From Pimelobacter simplex (GTDB taxonomy: Bacteria; Actinomycetota; Actinomycetes; Propionibacteriales; Nocardioidaceae), in the NCBI GenBank assembly GCA_016803235.1, contig JADCLI010000008.1:83628-147627 (forward strand): 64,000 nucleotides of DNA. The letters run 5' to 3'. How positions within the stretch are numbered: position 1 is the first letter of the stretch; each line of letters begins with the position of its first letter. The position numbers and the translations under genes are program-made. Shown here in pieces: positions 51,993 through 63,118 of the stretch. A model generated the notes under the pieces. It worked only from the letters and a program-made list of their open reading frames with translations. It searched no databases and was not told the DNA's origin.

Positions 51993-51998
51993 TAACAT
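51993..51998 (+). promoter_or_regulatory. -10 hexamer TAACAT, leaderless start for mshC
   Basis: TAACAT ends 6 nt before ATG 52005; no ribosome-binding sequence is present upstream. Confidence 0.5.
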
Positions 51999-52004
51999 CA
52001 AGTC

Positions 52005-53240
52005 ATGCGCGCATGGAACGCCCCGGGTCTCCCGGAGCTCCCGGTCACCGGCCCCCAGGTCGTCCTCCACGACACCGCCTCCGGCGGCAAGGTCGAGAGT
52101 CGTCCTGACGGCGCCGCGCGCCTCTACGTCTGCGGCATCACGCCCTACGACGCCACGCACATCGGCCACGCCAACACCTACGTCGCCTTCGACCTGCTCA
52201 ACCGGGCGTGGCGCACGGCCGGCCACGACGTCCGCTACGTCCAGAACGTCACCGACGTCGACGACCCGCTGCTCGAGCGCGCCGACAAGGTCGGGGTCGA
52301 CTGGGTCGAGCTCGCCGAGCGCGAGACCGAGCTGTTCCGCAAGGACATGGAGGCGCTGCGCGTCCTGCCGCCGGTCGAGTACGTCGGCGCGGTCGAGTCC
52401 ATCCCGCTGGTCATCGAGCTGATCGAGCGGCTCGAGGCCGCCGGCTCCATCTACCGGGTCGACCAGGACCTCTACTTCTCCGTCGCCGCCGACCCGGCGT
52501 TCGGCGAGGAGTCGAACTACGACCGCGAGACCATGCTTCGGTTCTTCGCCGAGCGCGGCGGCGACCCTGACCGCGACGGCAAGAAGGACCCGCTGGACTG
52601 CGTCGTGTGGCGCGGCGAGCGTGAGGGCGAGCCCTCCTGGGACAGCCCGTGGGGTCCCGGCCGTCCGGGCTGGCACATCGAGTGCGCCGCGATCGCGCTG
52701 AAGCACCTGGGCGGCGCCTTCGAGGTCCAGGCCGGCGGCAGCGACCTGGTCTTCCCGCACCACGAGATGTGCGCCGGCCACGTCCAGGTCGCGACCGGCG
52801 AGCCCTTCGCCAAGCTCTACACGCACGCCGGCATGGTCGCCTACGACGGCGAGAAGATGTCGAAGTCGCTGGGCAACCTGGTGTTCGTCTCCGCGCTGCG
52901 CAACAGCGACATCGACCCGATGGCGATCCGGCTCGCGCTGCTGCGCCACCACTACCGCACCGACTGGGAGTGGACCGACGCCCACCTGTGGCGGGCCGTC
53001 GACGACGTCGCCGCCTGGCGTCGCGCCCTCGCCCTCGGTGCCGGCGCTCCCGCGGCCCCGGTGGTCGAGGAGATCCTCGCCGCCCTCGCCGACGACCTCG
53101 ACGCCCCGCGGGCGACTGCCGCGGTCGACGCCTGGGTCGCCGCCACGCTCGGCACGGACGGGCTCGCCGACACCAGTGACGCCGAGGCCGCCGTGGTGCT
53201 CCTGCCGGTGCTGGACGCGGCGCTCGGGCTCGCGCTGTAG
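52005..53240 (+). CDS. mshC: Cysteine:glucosaminyl-inositol ligase (mycothiol biosynthesis)
   Basis: A 411-aa ATP-dependent ligase that joins cysteine to GlcN-inositol, the third step of mycothiol synthesis. It is related to cysteinyl-tRNA synthetase: HIGH box at 52-55 ([14 protein letters not shown]), zinc-site Cys43 ([11 protein letters not shown]) and later Cys/His in [16 protein letters not shown], and KMSKS at 284-288. It is shorter than CysS and lacks the anticodon domain, and the MshC-type N-terminus [13 protein letters not shown] is clear. Presence shows a mycothiol-using actinobacterium. Confidence 0.95.
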   Translation: MRAWNAPGLPELPVTGPQVVLHDTASGGKVESRPDGAARLYVCGITPYDATHIGHANTYVAFDLLNRAWRTAGHDVRYVQNVTDVDDPLLERADKVGVDWVELAERETELFRKDMEALRVLPPVEYVGAVESIPLVIELIERLEAAGSIYRVDQDLYFSVAADPAFGEESNYDRETMLRFFAERGGDPDRDGKKDPLDCVVWRGEREGEPSWDSPWGPGRPGWHIECAAIALKHLGGAFEVQAGGSDLVFPHHEMCAGHVQVATGEPFAKLYTHAGMVAYDGEKMSKSLGNLVFVSALRNSDIDPMAIRLALLRHHYRTDWEWTDAHLWRAVDDVAAWRRALALGAGAPAAPVVEEILAALADDLDAPRATAAVDAWVAATLGTDGLADTSDAEAAVVLLPVLDAALGLAL

Positions 53241-53274
53241 CGGTCGTCGTACCTCGGCCGGGGCGGCGTCCGTC

Positions 53275-53351
53275 ACTGGTCAGACCAGTCACGGTTCGGG
53301 CAGAGACCGCAGCTCAGCGGCCCGAATTGTCGCGGTTTGGGACCAAACCGC
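53275..53351. terminator. Two hairpins between convergent mshC and PAC2 genes
   Basis: ACTGGTC-A-GACCAGT (53275-53289) and GCGGTTTGG-GA-CCAAACCGC (53332-53351) are perfect inverted repeats in the 137-bp gap between convergent genes. The second is the longer (9 bp) and probably stops transcription from both sides, although its 2-nt centre forces a larger loop in RNA. No other role is evident. Confidence 0.6.
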
Positions 53352-53377
53352 AACGACACGCCGGACCCGCGAGCCGC

Positions 53378-54223
53378 CTAGGACTCCTCGCCCCGCCGCT
53401 TGAGATACCGCTCGAACTCCCGCGCGATCGCCTCACCCGACGCCTCGGGCAGGTCCGCGGTGTCCCGCGACTCCTCGAGCGAGCGGACGTAGTCGGCGAT
53501 GTCCTCGTCCTCCTCGGCCAGCTCGTCGACCCCGCGCTCCCACGCCCGGGCCTCGTCGGGCAGGTCGCCCAGCGGCATGGGGATCTCGAGCAGGTCCTCG
53601 AGCCGGGTGAGCAGCGCGAGCGTCGCCTTGGGGCACGGCGGCTGGGCGACGTAGTGAGGGACGGCGGCCCAGTACGACACGGCCGGGATGTCCACCCGGG
53701 CGCAGGCGTCCTGGAGCACGCCGACGATCCCGGTGGGCCCCTCGTAGGTCGACTGCTCCAGCACCAGCCGGTCCATCAGGTCCGCCTCGGTGGTGGAGCC
53801 CGAGACGGGGATCGGGCGGGTGTGGGGGCTGTCGGAGAGCAGCGCTCCCAGGGTCACGAAGAGCTCGCCGCCGAGGTCGTCGATGGCGGCCAGGATCTCC
53901 GCGGTGAACTGCCGCCAGCGCATGTTGGGCTCGATGCCGCGGATCAGGATGACGTCGCGGTCGAGGTCCGGGGGAGAGGCCACGGCGATGTGGGTGCTGG
54001 GCCAGGTCAGCTTGCGGAAGCCGTTCTCGTCGATGCCGACGGTGGGCCGGTTGACCTGGAAGTCGTAGTACTCCTCGGGGTCGATGGCGGCCACGACCCG
54101 GGCGTCCCACGCCTTCATCAGGTGGTCCACGACCGCGGTCGCGGACTCGGCGGCGTCGTTCCATCCCTCGAACGCAGCGATCACCACGGGCCGGACCAGC
54201 TCGGGGACCGTCTCGATCTCCAT
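53378..54223 (-). CDS. PAC2-family protein (proteasome assembly chaperone-like)
   Basis: A 281-aa PAC2 protein: VVIAAFEGWNDAAESATAVV near 13, TEADLMDRLVLEQSTYEGPT, and ALLTRLEDLLEIPMPLGDLP near 210. The fold is shared with eukaryotic proteasome-assembly chaperones, but the bacterial function is unproven. The C-terminal 60 residues are acidic and helical. ATG 54223 has AGGAG 4 nt upstream and a TAGGCT hexamer 10 nt upstream. It is divergent from metH. Confidence 0.92.
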   Translation of the reverse strand: MEIETVPELVRPVVIAAFEGWNDAAESATAVVDHLMKAWDARVVAAIDPEEYYDFQVNRPTVGIDENGFRKLTWPSTHIAVASPPDLDRDVILIRGIEPNMRWRQFTAEILAAIDDLGGELFVTLGALLSDSPHTRPIPVSGSTTEADLMDRLVLEQSTYEGPTGIVGVLQDACARVDIPAVSYWAAVPHYVAQPPCPKATLALLTRLEDLLEIPMPLGDLPDEARAWERGVDELAEEDEDIADYVRSLEESRDTADLPEASGEAIAREFERYLKRRGEES

Positions 54224-54230
54224 CACTCTC

Positions 54231-54259
54231 CTGAGCCTAGCCGCGGTTCCGAGTAGGAT
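54231..54259 (+). promoter_or_regulatory. metH: Promoter of metH (CTGAGC - 17 bp - TAGGAT)
   Basis: CTGAGC at 54231-54236 and TAGGAT at 54254-54259, spacer 17 bp. The expected start near 54266 is at the first base of the SAH-riboswitch-like element, which supports both calls. Confidence 0.6.
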
Positions 54260-54267
54260 CGGCACAA

Positions 54268-54320
54268 GCCGAGAGGCGTTGCAACGGCCCGTCACCCCTG
54301 GACGGGCCGCCACGCTCGGC
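54268..54320 (+). ncRNA. S-adenosylhomocysteine (SAH) riboswitch-like leader of metH
   Basis: The leader reads GCCGAG (54268-54273), AGGCGTTGCAACG, a hairpin GGCCCGTC-loop-GACGGGCC (54286-54308), then CCACGCTCGGC, whose CTCGGC pairs with GCCGAG. This is the SAH-riboswitch core (CCGAGgaGCGcUGCaACg ... GCUCGG) by my reading. SAH accumulation turns such elements on, and metH regenerates methionine from homocysteine, the SAH breakdown product, so the gene context fits. The call is by eye; a covariance-model search would decide it. Confidence 0.72.
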
Positions 54321-54359
54321 CGATGAACCAAGGACGCCTTCCGACAGGAAGGATGGGAC

Positions 54360-58142
<3,783 letters not shown>

Positions 58143-58150
58143 GCCGACCC

Positions 58151-58807
58151 TCACGCCGTGCCGCCGTGCGTGACGGCGGCTGCCGCGATCGCCAGGTAGA
58201 CCCCGGCGACCGGCAGCCGCCGCAGCACGGGGTGCCGCTGGGTGCACCGCTGCCGGAACCGTCGTCCCAGGGCACCGGCGGCGACGGCATAGGTGAGGTC
58301 GACGGCCAGGGCGACCAGCACGGTCACCAGCCCCAGGACGAGCACCTCGGCCCGGGCGCCGGCACCGGTCGCACCCCGGCTCAGGAACTGCGGCAGGAAG
58401 GCCAGGAAGAACAGCGCCACCTTCGGGTTGAGCAGGTTCATCAGCAGACCGTCACGATAGACGCGACCCAGGTCGGCCGGGCCGGCCCGGCCGGGACCGT
58501 CGCCGGCGGTGCGGCGCCGGGACAGCTCGCGGACCGCGAGATGCACGAGGTAGGCGGCGCCGAGGTAGCGGATCAGCGTGAACGCGGTCGGGCTGGCGGC
58601 GATCAGCGCGGACAGGCCGAGCGCCGTGGCGGCGGCGTACACGGCCGTGCCGGTCTCGACGCCGAGGACGGACACGACGCCGGCCCGCGTCCCGTGGGCG
58701 AGGCTGCGGGTCGTGATGTAGATGGTGTTCGGGCCGGGCATGCCGACCAGGACGACCGACGCGGCGGCGAAGGCGACCAGCTGGGCGGGTTCGAGGGCGG
58801 GACTCAC
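58151..58807 (-). CDS. LysE-family amino-acid exporter
   Basis: A 218-aa membrane protein of the LysE/RhtB type, about six helices: N-terminal VLVGMPGPNTIYITTRSLAH with the PGPN motif, GVETGTAVYAAATALGLSAL, and LLMNLLNPKVALFFLAFLPQ with the family NPK motif. It probably exports an amino acid or analogue. GTG 58807 has GGAG 5 nt upstream. It is divergent from the MocR regulator, its likely controller. Confidence 0.92.
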   Translation of the reverse strand: MSPALEPAQLVAFAAASVVLVGMPGPNTIYITTRSLAHGTRAGVVSVLGVETGTAVYAAATALGLSALIAASPTAFTLIRYLGAAYLVHLAVRELSRRRTAGDGPGRAGPADLGRVYRDGLLMNLLNPKVALFFLAFLPQFLSRGATGAGARAEVLVLGLVTVLVALAVDLTYAVAAGALGRRFRQRCTQRHPVLRRLPVAGVYLAIAAAAVTHGGTA

Positions 58808-58891
58808 GGCTGCTCCGTTCGGGTGGGTGCTCCGGGTTCCCCTAGCGTGGGCGCCGACCGCACCGCCCGACCCGGGCCATTGGAGGCGCAA

Positions 58892-60355
58892 GTGGATCGT
58901 TCTCGACACGCCGACGAGCTGGCGCGCGTGCTCGGCGACGGCCTGTCCGGCGCCGGTGCCCTCTACCGGCAGCTCGCCGCCGCCCTGTCCGCCGCGGTGA
59001 CGTCCGGTGCGCTCGTCGCGGGGGACCGGCTGCCCTCCGAGCGTGACCTGGCCCGCGCCCTGCACGTGAGCCGGGCGACCGTGGTGGCGGCGTACGACGA
59101 GCTGCGCGGCCGCGGCCTCGTGGAGAGCCGGCAGGGGAGCGGCACCCGAGTCGCCGCTCCTGCCTCGCGCGAGCCCGCCGCCGTCACCCGACGGCTGCGA
59201 CGAGGACTGTCGGCGGCCGCCGTGCGCCGCTTCGACGGCGCGCCCGAGGGGCTGATCTCGATGAGGTACGCCCTGGAGCCCGGCGACCCGCGGATCGCCT
59301 CCGCGCTCGCGGAGGTGGTCGAGGAGGACCTTCCCGCCCTGCTCGACGAGGTCGGCTACGCGCCCCGTGGACTGCCGTCGCTGCAGGTCGCCGTCGCCGA
59401 CCACTACACCTCGTCCGGCCTCCCCACGACGCCCGCCGAGATCCTGGTGACGACCGGCACCCACCAGGCCGTCGCCCTCGTCTCGCAGCTCCTGGTCGAG
59501 CGCGGCTCCACGGTCGCGGTCGAGTCGCCGAGCTGGCCGGGCTGCTTCGACACCTTCAGCGCGCTCGGCGCCCGGCTGGTCGGCGTACCGATGGACGACG
59601 ACGGGATCCGCGTCGACCGGCTCCGGCAGGTGCTCGCAGCCGAGCGGGTGGCGGCGCTGTTCGTGATGCCGACGTTCCACAACCCGACCGGGACGCTGAT
59701 GTCGGCGGTCCGACGCCGGGACCTCGCACAGACCGCCGCCGAGCACGGCGTGCCCGTCGTCGAGGACCTCGCCTACTCCACGGACCTCGGCCACCGGGGA
59801 GCGATCCCGCCGCCGGTCGCCGCCGCCGCGGCCTCCAGCGCCGGCTCCCGGGTGTTCACCGTCGGCTCGCTCTCGAAGTCGCTGTGGGCGGGGCTGCGCG
59901 TCGGCTGGGTCCGGGCGGCCGCAGGCGACATCGAGCAGCTCGGCTACCTCAAGGCGGGCGCCGACATGGGTACTCCGCTCCTCGACCAGGCCGTCGCGGC
60001 ACGCCTGCTGCCCGGGCTCCCGGGCCTCGCCGAGGACCGCACGGCGGTCGCCCGCGAACGCCTCGAGCACGCGACCGGCCTGCTCCGCACCCACCTGCCC
60101 GCCTGGACCTGGCGGACCCCCGACGGCGGGACCGCCCTGTGGATCCGGCTGCCCGGCTACGACGCCTCGAGCTTCGCGCAGGTCGCGCTGCGCCACGGCG
60201 TCGAGGTCACGCCGGGCCGCGAGACCGACCCCACCGGCGCCTGGGACGACCACCTCCGGCTCCCGTTCACCTTCGAACCGGCGCTGATGGCCGAGGCGGT
60301 ACGACGCCTGGCCGCCGCCGCCGCCGATGAGCTGACCGGGCGCAGCGGCTCCTAG
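58892..60355 (+). CDS. MocR-family (GntR-aminotransferase fusion) regulator
   Basis: A 487-aa fusion. It has a GntR winged helix (about 20-90: ALVAGDRLPSERDLARALHV, ATVVAAYDELRGRGLVESRQ) and a fold-type I aminotransferase-like domain (about 120-480) with FHNPTGTLMS and the PLP-Lys in VGSLSKSLWAGLRVGW. MocR proteins sense PLP or amino-acid aldimines and often control a divergent LysE exporter, as here. GTG 58892 follows GGAGG by 5 nt; a TAGCGT hexamer (58843-58848) sits about 45 bp upstream, so this gene has a leader, unlike its neighbours. Confidence 0.94.
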   Translation: MDRSRHADELARVLGDGLSGAGALYRQLAAALSAAVTSGALVAGDRLPSERDLARALHVSRATVVAAYDELRGRGLVESRQGSGTRVAAPASREPAAVTRRLRRGLSAAAVRRFDGAPEGLISMRYALEPGDPRIASALAEVVEEDLPALLDEVGYAPRGLPSLQVAVADHYTSSGLPTTPAEILVTTGTHQAVALVSQLLVERGSTVAVESPSWPGCFDTFSALGARLVGVPMDDDGIRVDRLRQVLAAERVAALFVMPTFHNPTGTLMSAVRRRDLAQTAAEHGVPVVEDLAYSTDLGHRGAIPPPVAAAAASSAGSRVFTVGSLSKSLWAGLRVGWVRAAAGDIEQLGYLKAGADMGTPLLDQAVAARLLPGLPGLAEDRTAVARERLEHATGLLRTHLPAWTWRTPDGGTALWIRLPGYDASSFAQVALRHGVEVTPGRETDPTGAWDDHLRLPFTFEPALMAEAVRRLAAAAADELTGRSGS

Positions 60356-60358
60356 GCT
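60353..60358 (+). promoter_or_regulatory. -10 hexamer TAGGCT, leaderless start for the HAD gene
   Basis: TAGGCT ends 6 nt before GTG 60365. The TAG is also the MocR-gene stop codon. Confidence 0.48.
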
Positions 60359-60364
60359 GGTCCC

Positions 60365-61018
60365 GTGAACCTGCCAGCTGCGGTCCTGTGGGACATGGAC
60401 GGCACCCTCGTCGACACCGAGCCGTACTGGATGGCCACCGAGGAGGCCATCGCCGCCGAGCACGGCGGCACGTGGACCCACGAGGACGCGATGCAGCTCG
60501 TCGGCAACGACCTGATCGTGTCCGGGGAGTACATCAAGGCCAAGCTCGGCCTCGCCCAGTCCGCCGAGGAGGTCGTCGAGATGCTGCTCGACGGCGTCGT
60601 CGACCAGGTCCGGCACGCGGTTCCGTGGTGCCCGGGGGCGCGGGAGCTGCTGCTGGCCCTGCACGACGCGGGCGTGCCCTGCGCACTGGTCACCATGTCC
60701 TACCAGCGCTTCGTGGCGCCGATCCTCGAGCACCTGCCGCCCGAGACGTTCCGGGTGATCGTCACCGGCGACATGGTCGACAACGGCAAGCCGCACCCGG
60801 AGGCCTACCTCACGGCGGCCGCGGCCCTGGGCGTCGACCCGGCCGCGTGCATCGCGGTCGAGGACTCGCCGACCGGCGCGACCTCCGCCGCGGCCGCCGG
60901 CTGCACCGTGCTCGTGGTCCCCAACCACGTCCCCGTCCCCCCGGGGCCGGCCCGGGTGTTCCGCGAGACGCTGGAGACGATCACGCCGGCGGAGCTGGGC
61001 TCCCTGCTTCCGGCGTAG
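60365..61018 (+). CDS. HAD-superfamily phosphatase
   Basis: A 217-aa HAD hydrolase of the beta-phosphoglucomutase/phosphoglycolate type. Nucleophile and acid Asp in VLWDMDGTLVDTEPYW (Asp10, Asp12), Thr in CALVTMSYQRF, Lys in DNGKPHPEAYLTAA, and second Asp pair in CIAVEDSPTGATSA. A helical cap sits at about 20-85. The substrate is unknown; neighbours (RecB nuclease, site-2 protease, trmI) are conserved in actinobacteria. The 3' end overlaps the opposite-strand nuclease by 38 bp. Confidence 0.93.
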   Translation: MNLPAAVLWDMDGTLVDTEPYWMATEEAIAAEHGGTWTHEDAMQLVGNDLIVSGEYIKAKLGLAQSAEEVVEMLLDGVVDQVRHAVPWCPGARELLLALHDAGVPCALVTMSYQRFVAPILEHLPPETFRVIVTGDMVDNGKPHPEAYLTAAAALGVDPAACIAVEDSPTGATSAAAAGCTVLVVPNHVPVPPGPARVFRETLETITPAELGSLLPA

Positions 61019-61895
61019 CCCGCTCCGCAGCGGCGGGGTACGGCGGCGGTGCGCCGCCGTACGCCGGGCAGAGCGCCTGATGGGCGCACCACGTGCAGCC
61101 CGCGCCCCTGCGCGGCTCGAACGACTTCCGCTCGGTCGCCGTCCGGATCGCTTCCCACACCGCCAGCACCTTGCGCTCGGTGGCCAGCAGGTCGCGCTCG
61201 TCGGGCTCGTAGCGCAGCACCTCGCTGTTGCCGAGGTAGACCAGCTGCAGCATCTTCGGCACCACGCCGCGCATCCGCCACAGCACCAGCGCGTAGAACT
61301 TGAGCTGGAAGAGGGCCTTGCCCTCGAACATCTCGTTGGGGCTGGCCGAGGTCTTGTAGTCCACCACCCGGATCGCGCCGTCCGGCGCGACGTCGACGCG
61401 GTCGATCACCCCACGCAGCAGCAGCCGGTCGTCGGTGAGCGTCTCGACGTACAGCTCGCGGTCGGCCGGCTCGAGGCGGGTGGGGTCCTCGAGGTCGAAG
61501 TACTTCGCGAGGGTGTCGTGGCACGACGCCAGCCACGCGGTGATCTCCGGGCCGTCCTCGGGGAACATCGTGGCGACCGCGGGCTCGATCTCCTTGAGCT
61601 CCGCCCAGGCCGGGGCCAGCATCCGGTCGGCCTGCGCCGGGGTGCGCTCAGCGGCCGGGAGGTCGAAGAGCTGCTCGAGCACCCGGTGGACGACGGTGCC
61701 GCGCACCGCGGCAGGGGAGGCCGGCTCGGGGAGCCGGTCGATGCTGCGGAAGCGGTAGAGGAGCGGGCAGTTGAGGAAGTCGCCGACCCGCGACGGTGAG
61801 AGCGCACCCAGCACCTCGACGCCGTCGACCCGGGTGCCGCCCCGCTCCGACGGGTCGGCCGGCTCGATGCCGGCGGCTGCGGGTGTGGTCGTCAT
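60981..61895 (-). CDS. RecB-family PD-(D/E)XK nuclease with Fe-S Cys cluster
   Basis: A 304-aa RecB-type nuclease. Active site: Glu/His in VVHRVLEQLF, Asp in RGVIDRVDVAPDG, and Asp-x-Lys in RVVDYKTSASP. A Cys in LNCPLLYRFR near residue 43 plus three C-terminal Cys in AGCTWCAHQALCPAYGG form the 4Fe-4S pin seen in AddB/Cas4-like nucleases. There is no helicase part, so it is a stand-alone exonuclease of the kind found across actinobacteria. ATG 61895 has a TACTGT hexamer ending 7 nt upstream. Confidence 0.93.
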   Translation of the reverse strand: MTTTPAAAGIEPADPSERGGTRVDGVEVLGALSPSRVGDFLNCPLLYRFRSIDRLPEPASPAAVRGTVVHRVLEQLFDLPAAERTPAQADRMLAPAWAELKEIEPAVATMFPEDGPEITAWLASCHDTLAKYFDLEDPTRLEPADRELYVETLTDDRLLLRGVIDRVDVAPDGAIRVVDYKTSASPNEMFEGKALFQLKFYALVLWRMRGVVPKMLQLVYLGNSEVLRYEPDERDLLATERKVLAVWEAIRTATERKSFEPRRGAGCTWCAHQALCPAYGGAPPPYPAAAERATPEAGSPAPPA

Positions 61896-61902
61896 GCGAT
61901 CG

Positions 61903-61908
61903 ACAGTA
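61903..61908 (-). promoter_or_regulatory. -10 hexamer TACTGT, leaderless start for the RecB-family nuclease
   Basis: On the minus strand TACTGT ends 7 nt before ATG 61895. Confidence 0.45.
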
Positions 61909-61958
61909 GGCCAGCCCTCCGACACCGTGCCGGGAGCGTCCGGCAGCCGGTTCCCGGA

Positions 61959-61964
61959 TAGCCT
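61959..61964 (+). promoter_or_regulatory. -10 hexamer TAGCCT, leaderless start for the site-2 protease
   Basis: TAGCCT ends 6 nt before GTG 61971. Confidence 0.45.
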
Positions 61965-61970
61965 CGTCAT

Positions 61971-63101
61971 GTGTCCGGAAGACAGCGAGCCGCCCAGGAG
62001 CGCGCGCCCCTGCCCCGTGGCATGTTCCGGATCGGGCGGATCGCCGGCAGCGACGTGCTGGTCTCCAGCTCGTGGTTCCTCATCGCCGGGCTGATCGCGG
62101 TGGTGATGAGCCCGCGCGTCGAGCAGGTGCAGCCGGGCCTGGGCCCCTGGCGCTACGTGGTCGGGATCGCGTTCGCGATCGCGCTCTACCTCGCCGTACT
62201 GCTCCACGAGGCCTCGCACGCGGTCGTGGCCCGTCGGTTCGGGTTCACGGTGCACTCGATCACCCTGCACTTCCTCGGCGGCGCCACCGCCATCGAGGGC
62301 GAGGCGCGGCGACCGCGCCAGGAGTTCTGGATCGCGGTGGTCGGACCGATCACGTCGATCGCGGTCGGTGCGGCGGCTCTGGCGGCGTGGTTCGTCACCC
62401 CCGACGGCCTGTTGCGGCTGGTCGTCGAGGGGCTGGCCGGAGCCAACCTGATGATCGGTGTCCTCAACCTGGTGCCGGGTCTCCCGCTCGACGGCGGCCG
62501 GGTGCTCAAGGCCGGTGTCTGGGCGATCACGGGGCGGGTGCACACCGGAACCGCCGTCGCCGCCTGGGCCGGGCGCGGCACCGCTGTCCTCGTCGTGGTG
62601 TGGGCGCTGTGGTCCTCCCGCGACGGCTCCGTCGTCAACCCGCTGGTGCTGATGATCGTCGCGCTCTTCCTGTGGACCGGCGCCAGCCAGGCGCTCGCGG
62701 TCGCCGGCATCACCCGCCAGTTCGACGACGTCGTCGCCAGCGACCTCGCGCGGCGTGCGCTCACCGTCCCCAGCGACCTCCCGCTGGCCGAGGCGATGCG
62801 CCAGGCCCGCGAGGCGGGCGCCGGCAGCATCGTCACCGCGACCGCCGACGGGCGACCGGTCGGCGTCGTCGACGAGACGGCCGCGCGCGCCGTACCCGCC
62901 GACCGGGCTCCGTGGGTGGCCGTCTCCACCGTCGCCCGCACCCTCGAGCCCGGCCTGGCGCTGCCCGTGCGGATCAGCGGCGCGGCGCTGCTCGACAAGG
63001 TCCGGTCCACCCCGGCGTCGGAGTACGTCCTGCTCGACGACGACGGCGGCGTGTACGGCGTGCTCGCGGCGGCCGACCTGATCCGCGCCGTCCGGCGGTG
63101 A
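61971..63101 (+). CDS. Site-2 protease family (M50) with CBS-like C-terminus
   Basis: A 376-aa membrane zinc protease. Zinc site His79-Glu80-x2-His83 (LLHEASHAVVARRFGF) and the third ligand Asp in LNLVPGLPLDGGRVLK near 170, within about six helices. Residues 255-370 are a CBS-pair-like soluble domain (LTVPSDLPLAEAMRQAREAG, EYVLLDDDGGVYGVLAAADL). It probably cuts membrane-embedded regulators, with CBS sensing nucleotides. GTG 61971 is set by the hexamer at 61959. It sits next to trmI, as in many actinobacteria. Confidence 0.93.
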   Translation: MSGRQRAAQERAPLPRGMFRIGRIAGSDVLVSSSWFLIAGLIAVVMSPRVEQVQPGLGPWRYVVGIAFAIALYLAVLLHEASHAVVARRFGFTVHSITLHFLGGATAIEGEARRPRQEFWIAVVGPITSIAVGAAALAAWFVTPDGLLRLVVEGLAGANLMIGVLNLVPGLPLDGGRVLKAGVWAITGRVHTGTAVAAWAGRGTAVLVVVWALWSSRDGSVVNPLVLMIVALFLWTGASQALAVAGITRQFDDVVASDLARRALTVPSDLPLAEAMRQAREAGAGSIVTATADGRPVGVVDETAARAVPADRAPWVAVSTVARTLEPGLALPVRISGAALLDKVRSTPASEYVLLDDDGGVYGVLAAADLIRAVRR

Positions 63102-63106
63102 ACCGG

Positions 63107-63112
63107 TAGATT
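63107..63112 (+). promoter_or_regulatory. -10 hexamer TAGATT, leaderless start for trmI
   Basis: TAGATT ends 6 nt before GTG 63119. Confidence 0.5.
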
Positions 63113-63118
63113 GCGCCG

